Shown: positions 17,968 to 27,492, numbered from the stretch's first letter. The stretch is 64,000 bases of DNA from Streptomyces sp. HUAS ZL42 (GCF_040782645.1 NZ_CP160403.1:6049001-6113000), one strand, 5' to 3'. The notes: generated by a model not told the origin, from the letters alone. Program-made: numbers and translations.

Positions 17968-18615
17968 TCACACCGGACGGGCACACCCGACCGGTTCCTC
18001 CCCGCCGAGCTGGACGTAGAGGGCCGTGGACGCCGGGCACTTGGACCTGGTGTTCACGGCCCTCGTCACCTGGTACTCCGGTTTGTTCCTCGCCTTGCCG
18101 TCGCACGCCGTCTCCCGCACCTGTCCGCCGCCGGAGCTGTAGACGCAGTCGCCGACGATGGTGCGGGGCCCGCCCCCGCCGCCGGGGTCGCCGGGGTGCG
18201 GCGGCGACAGTTTGCGCATGCAGGCGTAGCCCTGCGTGATCGTGCCGTCGCCGTCCTCGTCGGAGGACAGGCTCTGTTCGCTGATGTGCAGGACGAAGTC
18301 CGTCGTCCCCGGGCACAGCGGGCCGTCGCCCACCTTGCCGTCGTAGCGCGCGACGACCCGCGCGGCCGCCCTCTCACTGGCGCACGGCACCTCGGTGAAG
18401 CTGGTCGTGCCGAAGGAACTGCACTCGTCGACCCCGAGGAAGACCGCGCCGTATCCGGAGGCCGCGGTACGGGCGGGTGCCGCCGACGTGCTCCCGACCG
18501 GGCGGCCGTCCCCCGAAGAGCCCGACGAGGACCCCTGGCAGCCCGTCAGCGCGGCCATGGCCAGCGCGATCAGCGCGCACGCCACCCCCATCGAATGTCT
18601 CCCGTGCATCGCCAT
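17968..18615 (-). CDS. Putative lipoprotein of unknown function
   Basis: A 215-residue protein from ATG 18615. The N-terminus is a short basic stretch, a hydrophobic core VACALIALAMAALTGC and a lipobox whose Cys is about residue 26, so it should be a membrane-anchored lipoprotein. A Ser/Gly linker follows, then a domain with several cysteines (DECSSFGTTSFTEVPC, GPLCPGTTD, GDCVYSSGGG, KCPAST) typical of extracytoplasmic actinobacterial proteins. I recognise no enzyme motif. The gene is convergent with, and almost touches, the S37 peptidase gene. Confidence 0.7.
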   Translation of the reverse strand: MAMHGRHSMGVACALIALAMAALTGCQGSSSGSSGDGRPVGSTSAAPARTAASGYGAVFLGVDECSSFGTTSFTEVPCASERAAARVVARYDGKVGDGPLCPGTTDFVLHISEQSLSSDEDGDGTITQGYACMRKLSPPHPGDPGGGGGPRTIVGDCVYSSGGGQVRETACDGKARNKPEYQVTRAVNTRSKCPASTALYVQLGGEEPVGCARPV

Positions 18616-18731
18616 CCCCCCACACCCCCGTCCAGCGTGACCCGCGGCGGCGGGCACACGCCAGACGTCCCGGGGGCTTTGCGCCATTTGCGGGGCGTAC
18701 GCCCGGTCACGAGGCGTACGTCCGGGTACGT

Positions 18732-20582
18732 CTAATAGGACAGCCCGTACCCCAGGGGATACAGCACCTGAGCCGGGTCGTCCGCCCGCTGCACCGGCAC
18801 CGGCAGCCGTCCGCGCGGCCCGGCCACCCCGGCGATCACCCGTGCGGCCGCCCGCAGCTCGACGTCCGTCCACGAGTACGACGCCAAGCAGGCCCTGACG
18901 CCCGGCAGTTGGGCCACGTCGTACGGATTGCGGATCGCGATCGCCACCACCGGCCGCCCGGTCGCGACCAGCTGCTCGACCAGGGTTTTCTGGGAGCTGC
19001 TCGCCGAGACGTTGTACGTCCCCACGACCACCGCGTCGACGTCGCCCGCCGCCGCGACGGCCTTGGCGATCGTGGCCGCGGAAGGCGCCGTGCCGGTGGA
19101 CAGGGCGGTCGCCGTGAAGCCCAGCTCGGTGAGGGCGGTGGCGAGCACCCCGGTGGGCGGGCCCGTGGTGCCGGACGGCGAAGCCGGGTCGGCGCCGACG
19201 ACGAGAACCTTCGGATGGCTGCGGCGGGACAGCGGCAGCAGCCGGCCCTCGTTGACCAGGAGCGTCGTCGTGCGCTCGGCGATGCGGTCGGCCGCCGCGA
19301 GGTGGGCCGCGGCGCCGACCGTCCGGTCCACGCCCGCCGGGCCGACGTACGGCCGGTCGAAGAGCCCCAGCTTCGCCTTCAGCCGCAGGATCCGCAGCAG
19401 CGACTCGTCGAGCCGTGCCTCGGTGAGTTCGCCGTCCTGGACGGCCTTCAGAACGGCGTTCCAGGCGACGGGCAGATCGGGCGGGTTGAGGAGCTGGTCC
19501 ACGCCCGCCTTGAGCGCGAGCACCGGAACCCGGTCGTCGCCGTACTTCGTCCGTACACCCTCCATGCCGAGGGAGTCGGTGACGACCACCCCGTCGTAGC
19601 CGAGTTCGCCGCGCAGGATGCCGGTGAGGATCGGGCGGGAGAGGGTGGCCGGGTCACCTGAGGCGTCGAGGGCCGGGAACTGGATGTGCGCGGTCATGAT
19701 CGAGTCGATGCCCGCGTCGATCGCGGCCCGGAAGGGAACGGCGTCGAGCTTCTCCCACAGTTCGCGGCTGTGCGTGATGACCGGGAAGCCGTAGTGGCTG
19801 TCGACGGTGGTGTCGCCGTGCCCGGGGAAGTGCTTGGCGGTCGCCGCGACGGACGACCGCTGGTAACCGCCGACCTCCGCGGCGACCAGGCCGGCCACCG
19901 CGTCCGGGTCGGCGCCGAAGGAGCGGACACCGATGACCGGGTTGGCGGGGTTGACGTTCACGTCGGCGACGGGGGAGTAGTCCTGCCGGATGCCGAGGGC
20001 GCGCAACTCGGCGCCGGAGATGCGGCCGAGGGTGCGGGCGTCCTCCCCGCTGGAGCCGCCCGCCCGTCTCCCACCACCGCCCTTCTGACGAAGCGCTTCG
20101 CGCCCTTTTTCCCCTGCGCCGATGGCCATCGCGCCCGGGAAGAGGGTGGCGGGCCTGCCCACGCGGCAGACGATGCCGTGCTCCTGGTCGGTGGAGATGA
20201 GCACGGGCAGCCCGCGCGGCCGGCTCAGGGAGGCCTTCTGGATCCCGTTGGACAGATCCGCGATCTGATGGGGATCCCGGGTGTTGTGCGCCCAGGTGAA
20301 GTAGATGATGCCGCCGACGCGGTAAGTGGCGATCAGCTCGGCGGCCGTCCTGACGCCGATCTCCTTGAGGTTGGCATCGATGTCGGCCTGGTCGGGCGCG
20401 GTGGCGGAGTGGCCGTAGACCCGCATGACGAAGAGCTGGCCGACCTTTTCCTCGAGCGTCATACGGGAGATGAGAGTGCGGAGCTGATTGTCGCCCGGGG
20501 TGCCGGCGTGGGCGTCGGTGCCGATCGCCAGGGCCGCGGTGACGCCTGCGCCGGCGGCGAGGACGGTACGTCTGGAGGGCAC
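18732..20582 (-). CDS. nagZ: Secreted GH3 beta-N-acetylhexosaminidase
   Basis: A 616-residue glycoside hydrolase family 3 enzyme from GTG 20582, placed by GGAAGGAG just upstream. It starts with a Tat-type signal (SRRTVLAAGAGVTAALAIG). The barrel has the NagZ-like markers STDQEHG, PVADVNVNPANPVIGVRSFG, AKHFPGHGDTTVDSH (catalytic His of the Asp-His pair) and VVTDSLGMEGV (nucleophile Asp). A C-terminal domain follows (LLVNEGRLLPLS, VGTYNVSASS). The role is removal of terminal N-acetylglucosamine from chitin or peptidoglycan fragments outside the cell. About 20 residues near 155-178 (GREALRQKGGGG and following) look inserted within a loop. Symbol is by family. Confidence 0.88.
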   Translation of the reverse strand: MPSRRTVLAAGAGVTAALAIGTDAHAGTPGDNQLRTLISRMTLEEKVGQLFVMRVYGHSATAPDQADIDANLKEIGVRTAAELIATYRVGGIIYFTWAHNTRDPHQIADLSNGIQKASLSRPRGLPVLISTDQEHGIVCRVGRPATLFPGAMAIGAGEKGREALRQKGGGGRRAGGSSGEDARTLGRISGAELRALGIRQDYSPVADVNVNPANPVIGVRSFGADPDAVAGLVAAEVGGYQRSSVAATAKHFPGHGDTTVDSHYGFPVITHSRELWEKLDAVPFRAAIDAGIDSIMTAHIQFPALDASGDPATLSRPILTGILRGELGYDGVVVTDSLGMEGVRTKYGDDRVPVLALKAGVDQLLNPPDLPVAWNAVLKAVQDGELTEARLDESLLRILRLKAKLGLFDRPYVGPAGVDRTVGAAAHLAAADRIAERTTTLLVNEGRLLPLSRRSHPKVLVVGADPASPSGTTGPPTGVLATALTELGFTATALSTGTAPSAATIAKAVAAAGDVDAVVVGTYNVSASSSQKTLVEQLVATGRPVVAIAIRNPYDVAQLPGVRACLASYSWTDVELRAAARVIAGVAGPRGRLPVPVQRADDPAQVLYPLGYGLSY

Positions 20583-20613
20583 GTGCGCTCCTTCCGGAGG
20601 TGATCCGCTGAAG

Positions 20614-20650
20614 GAAACTTCCGTGGAGCCAGCAATAACCGGGAAGTTTC
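20614..20650. promoter_or_regulatory. Inverted repeat upstream of the GH3 gene
   Basis: GAAACTTCC (20614-20622) and GGAAGTTTC (20642-20650) are perfect 9-bp inverted arms separated by 19 bp, about 30 bp upstream of the GH3 start on its promoter side. A regulator binding site is likely; its protein is not known. Confidence 0.55.
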
Positions 20651-20810
20651 TGCCAGTCAAGGCACTGCGCACGGTACTGAACTGAGGGGCCGCCATCGGC
20701 GCTGTTGGAGGGGGCGCGCCGATGGCGGCGTGCTGCCGGCCGCGGCACGGCGGAGAGGGTTGGTCAGCGATCGCAGCCAGCAGCGAGGGCCGACACCGCA
20801 CCGTGGTGAC

Positions 20811-21815
20811 TCATCCGGCAGTTCGCGGGTTGGACGAAGCGGAGAGGGGCCGGGTTCCCGGGTCGTGGGCGATTTCCGCAAGTTGGTGCAGGGGTGACCG
20901 GCGGGACGTGTGGGCCGGCTCGTCGGGCCAGTGCTCCTGCAGCACGCGCACGGTCTCCGCGATCGCGGGACGCCGCGAGGCCCCCGTGCGCCACAGCGCG
21001 TACACCCGCCGTACGGGCGTGGGGTCGAGGGACACCTCGACGACGCCGTCGGGCAGCGGGCCGCGGCCGAGGCGCGGGATGACGCAGATACCGAGGCCGG
21101 CGGCGACGAGGGCCACGAGGGTCGGGTTCTCGTCGGCCTGGTGGACGATCTCCGGCTCGTGCCCGGCCGTGCGCAGCGTCCGTACGAGCCACTCGTGGCA
21201 GACCCGCCCCGGCGGCTGGCACACCCACCGCTCACCGCCGAGGTCCTCGCGCCGTACGGACGTCCGCTCGGCGAAGGGGTGACCCTCGGGGACGAGCAGG
21301 GTGCACCGGTCGTCCCCGATGACCGCCTGCTCGACCCCCGGCGGCACGGGCAGCGGGGCGATGTCCCAGTCGTGCACGACGGCCATGTCGAACGCGCCCT
21401 TCGCGACCAGTCCGATGGACAGGTGCGGGTCGATCTCGGAGAGCCGGGTGTCGAGGGCCGGGTGCCGCCGGCCGAGGGCGGCCAGTACGGCGGGCAGGAG
21501 ACCCCGCGCCGCCGAAGCGAACGCGGCCACCGTCAGCCGTCCCGCCGGCACCCCGCGCCGCTCCTCCAGCTCGGTCTCCGCCCGCTCCACGATCGCCAGC
21601 AACTCCTGTGCGGCGCCGACCAGTTGCAGCGCCTCCGCGGTGAGCCGCACCCCGCGCCCCTCCCGCTCCAGCAGGACGGTCCTGGTCTCCCGCTCCAGCT
21701 TGGCGATCTGCTGCGACACCGCGGAGGGCGTGTACCCGAGCGCGGCGGCGGCCGCGGCGACGGTGCCGTGGACGGAGACGGCGTGCAGGGCGCGCAGTCG
21801 CTGGAGATCGAGCAT
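20811..21815 (-). CDS. LysR-family transcriptional regulator
   Basis: A 334-residue LysR-type regulator from ATG 21815, with AGGAG seven bases before the start. The winged helix-turn-helix is at residues 1-60: LRALHAVSVHGTVAAAAAALGYTPSAVSQQI, then LERETRTVLLEREGRGVRLT. The effector-binding domain follows from about 90 (LTVAAFASAARGLLPAVLAAL). It diverges from a DMT-family exporter over 78 bp that contains three TGCTTCA direct repeats, so it probably controls that exporter in response to its substrate. Confidence 0.9.
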   Translation of the reverse strand: MLDLQRLRALHAVSVHGTVAAAAAALGYTPSAVSQQIAKLERETRTVLLEREGRGVRLTAEALQLVGAAQELLAIVERAETELEERRGVPAGRLTVAAFASAARGLLPAVLAALGRRHPALDTRLSEIDPHLSIGLVAKGAFDMAVVHDWDIAPLPVPPGVEQAVIGDDRCTLLVPEGHPFAERTSVRREDLGGERWVCQPPGRVCHEWLVRTLRTAGHEPEIVHQADENPTLVALVAAGLGICVIPRLGRGPLPDGVVEVSLDPTPVRRVYALWRTGASRRPAIAETVRVLQEHWPDEPAHTSRRSPLHQLAEIAHDPGTRPLSASSNPRTAG

Positions 21816-21838
21816 GGGAACTCCTGTGGAATTAGTGT

Positions 21839-21901
21839 TGCTTCATCCAACCGTGCAGCAATCATCGCTGGTGCTTCACGGTTGCGGGAAGTGATGCTTC
21901 A
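21839..21901. promoter_or_regulatory. Three TGCTTCA direct repeats between LysR and DMT genes
   Basis: TGCTTCA occurs at 21839-21845, 21872-21878 and 21895-21901, starts 33 and 23 bp apart and all in the same orientation. They lie in the divergent promoter region, the last one overlapping the transporter start. They may be a LysR-type binding array, but they do not form the classic T-N11-A palindrome. Confidence 0.4.
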
Positions 21902-22820
21902 CCACATGCGACCCTCCCACCTCACCCTCGCCGTCCTCGTCGCCGCCGTCTGGGGCGTGAACTTCACCGTCATCGAGATCGGCCTCGGCCACTTCCCTCC
22001 ACTGCTGTTCTCCGCCCTGCGCTTCCTGGCGGCGGCCCTGCCCGCGGTGTTCTTCGTGGGCCGCCCGAAGGTGGCGTGGAAGTGGATCGTGGCGGTGGGC
22101 CTGGTGCTCGGGGCGGCCAAGTTCGGGCTGCTGTTCGTGGGGATGGACGCCGGGATGCCGGCGGGCCTGTCGTCCCTCGTCCTGCAGATCCAGGCGGTGT
22201 TCACGGCGGCCATCGCCTTCGCCGTGCTCGGCGAACGGCCTTCTCCCGTCCGTCTGCTCGGCATGCTGATCGCCCTCGCCGGAATCGGTGTCGCGGCCGT
22301 GGACGAGGGCGCCTCGGGTCCGCTGGGAGCCTTCGCTCTCTGCATCGCGGCGGCCGCCTGCTGGGGCGCGTCGAACGTCCTCACCCGCAAGGCGGCACCC
22401 CCGGACGCGCTGAACTTCATGGTGTGGGTGAGCACGGTCCCCGTACTGCCGCTGCTTGGCCTGTCGTTGCTGCTGGAGGGCCCCGCCGCGGACTACGACG
22501 CCCTGCGCGGCCTGGACTGGCAGGGCGCGGGCACGGTGGTCTACGTCGCCTGGGTCACCACGGTGTTCGGCTTCGGCGCCTGGGGCTGGCTGCTGCGCCG
22601 CCACCCCGCCTCCACGGTCGCGCCCTTCTCCCTCCTGGTCCCGGTCTTCGGGATGTCGTCCGCGGCGCTGTTCCTGGGCGAGTCGGTGAGCCCGCTGCGC
22701 TGGTGCGCGGCGGCGCTGCTGGTCGGCGGAGTGGCGCTGACGTCGTCGGCGCCCGCCCGCCGTGTCCCGGTCCATCCCGTGGACGAGCCGACGCCGGAGC
22801 CCGCGATCGGGCGATCATGA
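21894..22820 (+). CDS. EamA/DMT-superfamily transporter
   Basis: A 308-residue protein with about ten hydrophobic helices and two EamA repeats, one from LTLAVLVAAVWGVNFTVIEIG and one from ALCIAAAACWGASNVLTRKA. These are probable exporters of amino acids or metabolites. The ATG at 21894 follows GGGAAG closely; ATG 21906 four codons later is the alternative. It is divergent from a LysR regulator and ends 4 bp before the aroA start, so it may be co-transcribed with aroA. Confidence 0.88.
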   Translation: MLHHMRPSHLTLAVLVAAVWGVNFTVIEIGLGHFPPLLFSALRFLAAALPAVFFVGRPKVAWKWIVAVGLVLGAAKFGLLFVGMDAGMPAGLSSLVLQIQAVFTAAIAFAVLGERPSPVRLLGMLIALAGIGVAAVDEGASGPLGAFALCIAAAACWGASNVLTRKAAPPDALNFMVWVSTVPVLPLLGLSLLLEGPAADYDALRGLDWQGAGTVVYVAWVTTVFGFGAWGWLLRRHPASTVAPFSLLVPVFGMSSAALFLGESVSPLRWCAAALLVGGVALTSSAPARRVPVHPVDEPTPEPAIGRS

Positions 22821-22824
22821 GGCC

Positions 22825-24069
22825 ATGCCGCTCGTGGAGATCCCAGGTTCCAAGTCCATCACCGCCCGCGCCCTCTTCCTGGCTGCGGCAGCGGACGGAG
22901 TCACCACACTCGTCAGGCCGTTGCGTTCCGACGACACGGAGGGCTTCGCCGAGGGGCTGCAGCGGCTCGGCTACCGCGTGGGTCGCACCCCGGACACCTG
23001 GCAGGTGGACGGCCGCCCGCAGGGCCCGGCGGTGACGGAGGCGGACGTGTACTGCCGCGACGGCGCGACCACGGCCCGCTTCCTGCCCACCCTCGCCGCC
23101 GCGGGCCACGGCACGTACCGCTTCGACGCGTCCGCCCAGATGCGCCGCCGCCCCCTGCTCCCCCTGACGCGGGCCCTGCGCGACCTCGGCGTGGACCTGC
23201 GGCACGAGGAGACGGAGGGCCACCACCCGCTGACGGTGCGGGCGGCGGGCGTCGAGGGCGGGGAGGTGGTCCTGGACGCGGGCCAGTCCTCGCAGTACCT
23301 GACGGCGTTGCTGCTGCTCGGACCGCTGACACGGAAGGGGCTGCGGATCCGGGTCACCGACCTGGTGTCCGTGCCGTACGTGGAGATCACGATCGCGATG
23401 ATGAGGGCGTTCGGGGTGGAGGTGACGCGGGACGGGGACGTCTTCGTCGTCCCGCCGGGGGGCTACCGGGCCACGAGGTACGAGGTGGAACCGGACGCGT
23501 CCACCGCGAGCTACTTCTTCGCGGCGGCGGCCGTCACACCGGGCGCCGAGGTGACGGTACCGGGGCTGGGGCCGGGGGCGCTCCAGGGCGACCTGGGCTT
23601 CGTGGACGTACTGCGGCGCATGGGCGCGGACGTGTCGGTGACCGCGCGGGGCACGACGGTGCGTGGCACCGGCGAACTGCGCGGTCTGACGGTCAACATG
23701 CGGGACATCTCGGACACGATGCCGACACTGGCGGCGATCGCGCCGTTCGCCTCCGGCCCGGTGCGGATCGAGGACGTGGCGAACACGCGGGTGAAGGAGT
23801 GCGACCGCCTCGAGGCCTGCGCGGAGAACCTGCGGCGGCTGGGGGTGGAGGTGTCGACGGGCCCGGATTGGATCGAGATCCGGCCGGGGGCGTCCGTCCT
23901 CGACGGTGCTGAGATCAAGACGTACGGCGATCACCGCATCGTGATGTCCTTCGCGGTCACCGGGTTGCGGGTGCCGGGTGTTTCGTTCGACGACCCGGGG
24001 TGCGTACGCAAGACTTTCCCGGGTTTCCACGAGGTGTTCGCGGAGTTGCGAAGGGGCATCGGGCGTTGA
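22825..24069 (+). CDS. aroA: EPSP synthase (3-phosphoshikimate 1-carboxyvinyltransferase), divergent type
   Basis: A 414-residue member of the EPSP synthase family, which joins shikimate-3-phosphate and phosphoenolpyruvate in aromatic amino acid synthesis. Markers are [15 protein letters not shown] near 8-22, GATTARFLP near 75, [14 protein letters not shown] near 153, [12 protein letters not shown] near 295, [12 protein letters not shown] near 321 and [15 protein letters not shown] near 370. Several of these differ from the common class I form: GSKSITAR for GSKSxTNR, a GATTARF segment for the usual NSGTxxR, and ISDTMP for xxDMPD. This suggests one of the divergent actinobacterial classes, perhaps a second paralogue. 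The stop overlaps the TTG of a GNAT gene by 4 nt. Confidence 0.85.
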   Translation: MPLVEIPGSKSITARALFLAAAADGVTTLVRPLRSDDTEGFAEGLQRLGYRVGRTPDTWQVDGRPQGPAVTEADVYCRDGATTARFLPTLAAAGHGTYRFDASAQMRRRPLLPLTRALRDLGVDLRHEETEGHHPLTVRAAGVEGGEVVLDAGQSSQYLTALLLLGPLTRKGLRIRVTDLVSVPYVEITIAMMRAFGVEVTRDGDVFVVPPGGYRATRYEVEPDASTASYFFAAAAVTPGAEVTVPGLGPGALQGDLGFVDVLRRMGADVSVTARGTTVRGTGELRGLTVNMRDISDTMPTLAAIAPFASGPVRIEDVANTRVKECDRLEACAENLRRLGVEVSTGPDWIEIRPGASVLDGAEIKTYGDHRIVMSFAVTGLRVPGVSFDDPGCVRKTFPGFHEVFAELRRGIGR

Positions 24070-24698
24070 GCTTCAAGCTGGAGGGGCCGGTCCTGGAGGG
24101 CGCGCTGGTGCGCCTGGAGCCGCTGGAGCACCGGCACGCCGCCGATCTGGCGGTGGCGGCGGAGGAGAACCGGGGGACGTACGCGTTCACGTGGGTGCCG
24201 CGGGCGGATCAGGTCGCCGCCTACATCGACGCACAGTCGCAGCGCGCGGCCACGGGACGGCTGGCGCCGTACGCCCAGGTGTCGGTGGCCACGGGACGGG
24301 CGGTCGGGGCCACGTCGTACTGGGAGCCGCGGTCCTGGCTGACGGACGAGCGACTCGACGCCGTCGAGGTCGGCTTCACCTGGCTCGGCGCCTCCGCGCA
24401 GGGCACGGGAGTGAACGCCGAGGCCAAGCTTCTGCTGTTCCGGCATGCTTTCGAGAAGTGGGGCGTGTCCCGGGTGGACCTGAAGACGGACGCCCGCAAC
24501 GAGCGTTCGCGGGCGGCGATCGAGAGCGTGGGCGCGCGCTTCGAGGGCGTACTGCGCAACTGGTCCCGCTCCTGGGCGCCGGGTGAGGAAGGGCGGCTGC
24601 GTGATTCCGCGATCTTCTCGATCACGGCCGGGGAGTGGCCGGAGCGCAGGGGGCGGCTGGAGGAGCGGGTGGCCGGGTTCGTGTCGCGTGTTGCGTGA
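24066..24698 (+). CDS. GNAT-family N-acetyltransferase, RimJ/RimL-like
   Basis: A 210-residue protein starting at TTG 24066, overlapping the aroA stop by 4 nt (TTGA). It has the RimJ/RimL layout: a [17 protein letters not shown] opening helix, [20 protein letters not shown] with the acetyl-CoA pyrophosphate-binding loop near 105-125 and a final [15 protein letters not shown] strand. These enzymes acetylate protein N-termini or small amines. Tight coupling to aroA suggests joint expression but says nothing definite about substrate. Confidence 0.82.
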   Translation: MSFKLEGPVLEGALVRLEPLEHRHAADLAVAAEENRGTYAFTWVPRADQVAAYIDAQSQRAATGRLAPYAQVSVATGRAVGATSYWEPRSWLTDERLDAVEVGFTWLGASAQGTGVNAEAKLLLFRHAFEKWGVSRVDLKTDARNERSRAAIESVGARFEGVLRNWSRSWAPGEEGRLRDSAIFSITAGEWPERRGRLEERVAGFVSRVA

Positions 24699-24755
24699 CG
24701 CAGGCACCTCGCTCGGCGCAGGCCAGGGTCGAGAGCTGCTGGGAGACTCGAACCC

Positions 24756-25349
24756 ATGACGACCCCGCCTTCCTTTCTCATCCTCCACGGCTGGCAGAAC
24801 CACCGCCCCGAGGACCACTGGCAGCACTGGCTCGCCGACCGCCTCACCGTGCTCGGCCACCACGTCACCTACCCCCAGCTGCCCGACCCCGACGACCCCG
24901 ACCTCGAGGTGTGGCTCACCGAACTGGCCCGGCATCTGAAGGAGTTGCCTGACACCGGAGACCGGGTCGTGCTCGCGCACAGCGCCTCCGCGCTGCTGTG
25001 GCTGCATGCCGCCGCGCGCGGCCTGCCCGGACCCGGTGACGTCGACCGGGTGCTGCTGATCGGCCCGCCGTCCGCCTCCGTGGTCGTACGGCATCCGGAG
25101 ATCGCCGCGTTCGCGCCGCCGCCGCTCGACGGCCTCGTGCTGCCCGGGCCGACCCGGCTCGTCGCCGGGGACGACGACCCGTACTGCCCGGAAGGAGCCC
25201 GAGCCGTCTTCGGCGACCCGCTCGGCATCCCCACCGACATCCTCCCCGGCGCCGCCCACCTCGACCTCGACGCCGGCTACGGTTCCTGGCCCGCCGTGCT
25301 GGAGTGGTGCCTGGACGACTCGGCGACGCTCACCGCTCGTCCGGCGTAG
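24756..25349 (+). CDS. RBBP9/YdeN-family alpha/beta hydrolase
   Basis: A 197-residue serine hydrolase of the RBBP9/YdeN family. FLILHGWQNHRPEDHWQHW near residues 7-25 marks the oxyanion region. AHSASALLWL places the nucleophile Ser near residue 74. GDDDPYCPEGA gives the acidic residue near 137, and the His is in LPGAAHLDL near 168. Some family members may turn over serine-linked adducts; the physiological substrate is unknown. It overlaps the convergent MFS gene by 20 bp. Confidence 0.85.
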   Translation: MTTPPSFLILHGWQNHRPEDHWQHWLADRLTVLGHHVTYPQLPDPDDPDLEVWLTELARHLKELPDTGDRVVLAHSASALLWLHAAARGLPGPGDVDRVLLIGPPSASVVVRHPEIAAFAPPPLDGLVLPGPTRLVAGDDDPYCPEGARAVFGDPLGIPTDILPGAAHLDLDAGYGSWPAVLEWCLDDSATLTARPA

Positions 25350-26568
25350 CCGCACCGCCGCGCAGTTCCGGTGTCGTCACGGCCACCCCCGTCACCGCCA
25401 GCAGACACAGCACACCCCCGGTGACCAGGGCGGTCGCGCCCGAGGTCCAGCCGGCCACGACACCGGCGCGCAGATTGCCGAGGTGGGGGCCCGCCTGGCC
25501 GACGACCGTCTCGGCCGCGGTGACCCGGCCCAGCAGGGCGTCGGGGGTGTGGGTCTGCACGATCGTCGTGCGCGAGAGGACGGCCACCGCGTCCACCGCC
25601 CCGGCCAGCACCAGCATCCCGAGCCCGGCCCAGGCGCTGGTCGTCAGGCCGAACAGGGCGAGGGCGACGCCCCAGGTTGCGGCCGCGCACAGCATCACCG
25701 GGCCGGGGCGGGCCAGCCGGGTGACCGGGCCGGAGAAGACGGTCGAGGCGACCCCGCCCGCCGCGAGTGCGGACAGGAACAGGCCGAGCGTGCGCGGATC
25801 GCCGCCGAAGCGCTCCGCGTTGATCAGCGGGAACAGGCTGGCCGGCATGGAAAGGACGGTGGCCGCCAGGTCCGTCAGCAGCGCGCCGCGCACCACACGG
25901 TGGCCGGTCAGGAAGCGCAGACCGTCCAGGACCCCGTGGACACCCGGCCGGGACTTCTCGCCCTCGGGCGGCAGCGCGGGCAGCCCGTAGGCGCCGTAGA
26001 AGGACAGGCCGAAGCTCAGGGCGTCCAGGAGGTAGCAGACGCCGATGCCCCACCAGCCGAGCACGACGCCGGCGACGGCCGGGCCGAGCAGCATCATCGC
26101 CTGTCCGGTCACCTGCTGGAGCGCGAGACCGGCTCCCACCTGGTCCCTGGGCAGCAGCCGCGGCACGAACACGCCCGCCGCGGGCGCGCCGAGCGCGGCG
26201 AACGACGTCTGCACCGCCACCAGCCCGAGGACCACGGCCACCGGCGCATGCCCGGTGAAGCCCTGCAGGGCCAGCAGAAGGGAGCAGACCGCCGAGCCGA
26301 CGGTGCCCAGGAGGAACACGCGGCGCCGGTCGGTCCGGTCGACCCAGGCGCCCGCGAACAGGCTGACGCCGACCATCGGCACCGCCTGCGCCACGCCGAC
26401 CGCGCCGCTCCAGACCGCGCTGTGCGTCATGTCCCAGACCTGGTACATGACGGTGACCATGGTCATGAAGCTGCCGAGTGTGGACACCGTGCGCCCGATC
26501 AGCAGCCGACGGAAGACGGGGGAGGTGCGAAGCGGCCGGACGTCGATCAGGGTGCGCGTCAGGCTCAT
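25330..26568 (-). CDS. MFS transporter, EntS-like (MFS_3)
   Basis: A 412-residue major-facilitator protein from ATG 26568 with about 12 hydrophobic helices. The first loop has AGAWVDRTDRRRVFLLGTVG, the D-R-x-D-R-R motif of this family, and the second half has TRLARPGPVMLCAAATWGVAL. MFS_3 members include the enterobactin exporter EntS and many multidrug or siderophore exporters. The gene ends 20 bp inside the convergent hydrolase gene. Substrate unknown. Confidence 0.88.
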   Translation of the reverse strand: MSLTRTLIDVRPLRTSPVFRRLLIGRTVSTLGSFMTMVTVMYQVWDMTHSAVWSGAVGVAQAVPMVGVSLFAGAWVDRTDRRRVFLLGTVGSAVCSLLLALQGFTGHAPVAVVLGLVAVQTSFAALGAPAAGVFVPRLLPRDQVGAGLALQQVTGQAMMLLGPAVAGVVLGWWGIGVCYLLDALSFGLSFYGAYGLPALPPEGEKSRPGVHGVLDGLRFLTGHRVVRGALLTDLAATVLSMPASLFPLINAERFGGDPRTLGLFLSALAAGGVASTVFSGPVTRLARPGPVMLCAAATWGVALALFGLTTSAWAGLGMLVLAGAVDAVAVLSRTTIVQTHTPDALLGRVTAAETVVGQAGPHLGNLRAGVVAGWTSGATALVTGGVLCLLAVTGVAVTTPELRGGAATPDER

Positions 26569-26647
26569 GAGAGCCGCAAGGGCTGCTGGTTCACGGCGCG
26601 GAGGCTAACGGCTCGGCCCGGCGGCCGGCCACCGAATTACCCGGCGC

Positions 26648-27448
26648 TCACGCGCATTCGTTCAGCAGCCGCGCGAGATGCTCCCGCCCGGCGCCCAGCA
26701 GCTCCTCCAGCGGCGCGGCCTCCTCGTACCACCGCTTCTCGTACTCCCAGCACAGCCAGCCGTCCCAGCCGTGACGGGAGAGGACCTCCACGCACTCGGT
26801 GAGCGGCAGCACACCGGAGCCCAGCGGCAGCGGGGTGGTGTCTTCGGCGGAGGCGATGTCCTTGACCTGCACATAGCCGAGGTACGGCGACAGCGCCGCG
26901 TACGTCTCCGAGGGCTGCTCGCCGCCCAGCCACGTGTGCATGACGTCCCAGAGCGCGCCGACGTTCCGGTGCCCCACCAGGCCGAGGACACGGATCGCCG
27001 CCGCCCCGGTGCGGTGCGAGTCGTGGGTCTCCAGCAGGATCCGTACGCCGAGGTCGGCGGCGTGCTCCGCGGCCGTGCCGAGCCTGCGCGCGGCCACGGC
27101 GTCGGCCTCCGCGGCGCTCTGGGCGGGGTCGGCGCCCGGGAAGACGCGGACGTAGGGAGCACCGAGGTCGCGGGCGAGACCGAGGAGCCCGCGCATCTCC
27201 TCGATCACCGGCTCGTCGTCGCCGGGCGCGGCCACGCGCGCGTACCCGGCGAGACCCAGGAGCTCGATGCCCGCCGCCTTGAACTCGGCGGCCACGTCGG
27301 CCCGTTCGGCCGGGCCGAGGCCGGGATGCACCGGCTCCTCCGGATGAGCGCGCAGTTCGACACCGTGATAGCCGTGCGCGGAGGCCAGCCGCAGCACGTC
27401 GGAGACAGGCAGACCGGGAACGCCGAGAGTGGAGAACGCCAGCTTCAT
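26648..27448 (-). CDS. Sugar phosphate isomerase/epimerase-family TIM barrel protein
   Basis: A 266-residue xylose-isomerase-like TIM barrel (AP endonuclease 2 fold). MKLAFSTLGVPGLPVSDVLR opens the first strand, YHGVELRAHPEEPVHPG gives an early metal-binding Glu/His set, RILLETHDSHRTG the middle strand, GALWDVMHTW the Asp-His strand and YVQVKDIAS with the late Lys-Asp pair. Such proteins isomerise or epimerise sugars or inositol derivatives. It is apart from the iol cluster and its substrate is not clear. Confidence 0.82.
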   Translation of the reverse strand: MKLAFSTLGVPGLPVSDVLRLASAHGYHGVELRAHPEEPVHPGLGPAERADVAAEFKAAGIELLGLAGYARVAAPGDDEPVIEEMRGLLGLARDLGAPYVRVFPGADPAQSAAEADAVAARRLGTAAEHAADLGVRILLETHDSHRTGAAAIRVLGLVGHRNVGALWDVMHTWLGGEQPSETYAALSPYLGYVQVKDIASAEDTTPLPLGSGVLPLTECVEVLSRHGWDGWLCWEYEKRWYEEAAPLEELLGAGREHLARLLNECA

Positions 27449-27492
27449 GCCTACGGACCCTACTTGTTACCGCAGTGTCCCGCCCCTCCTCG

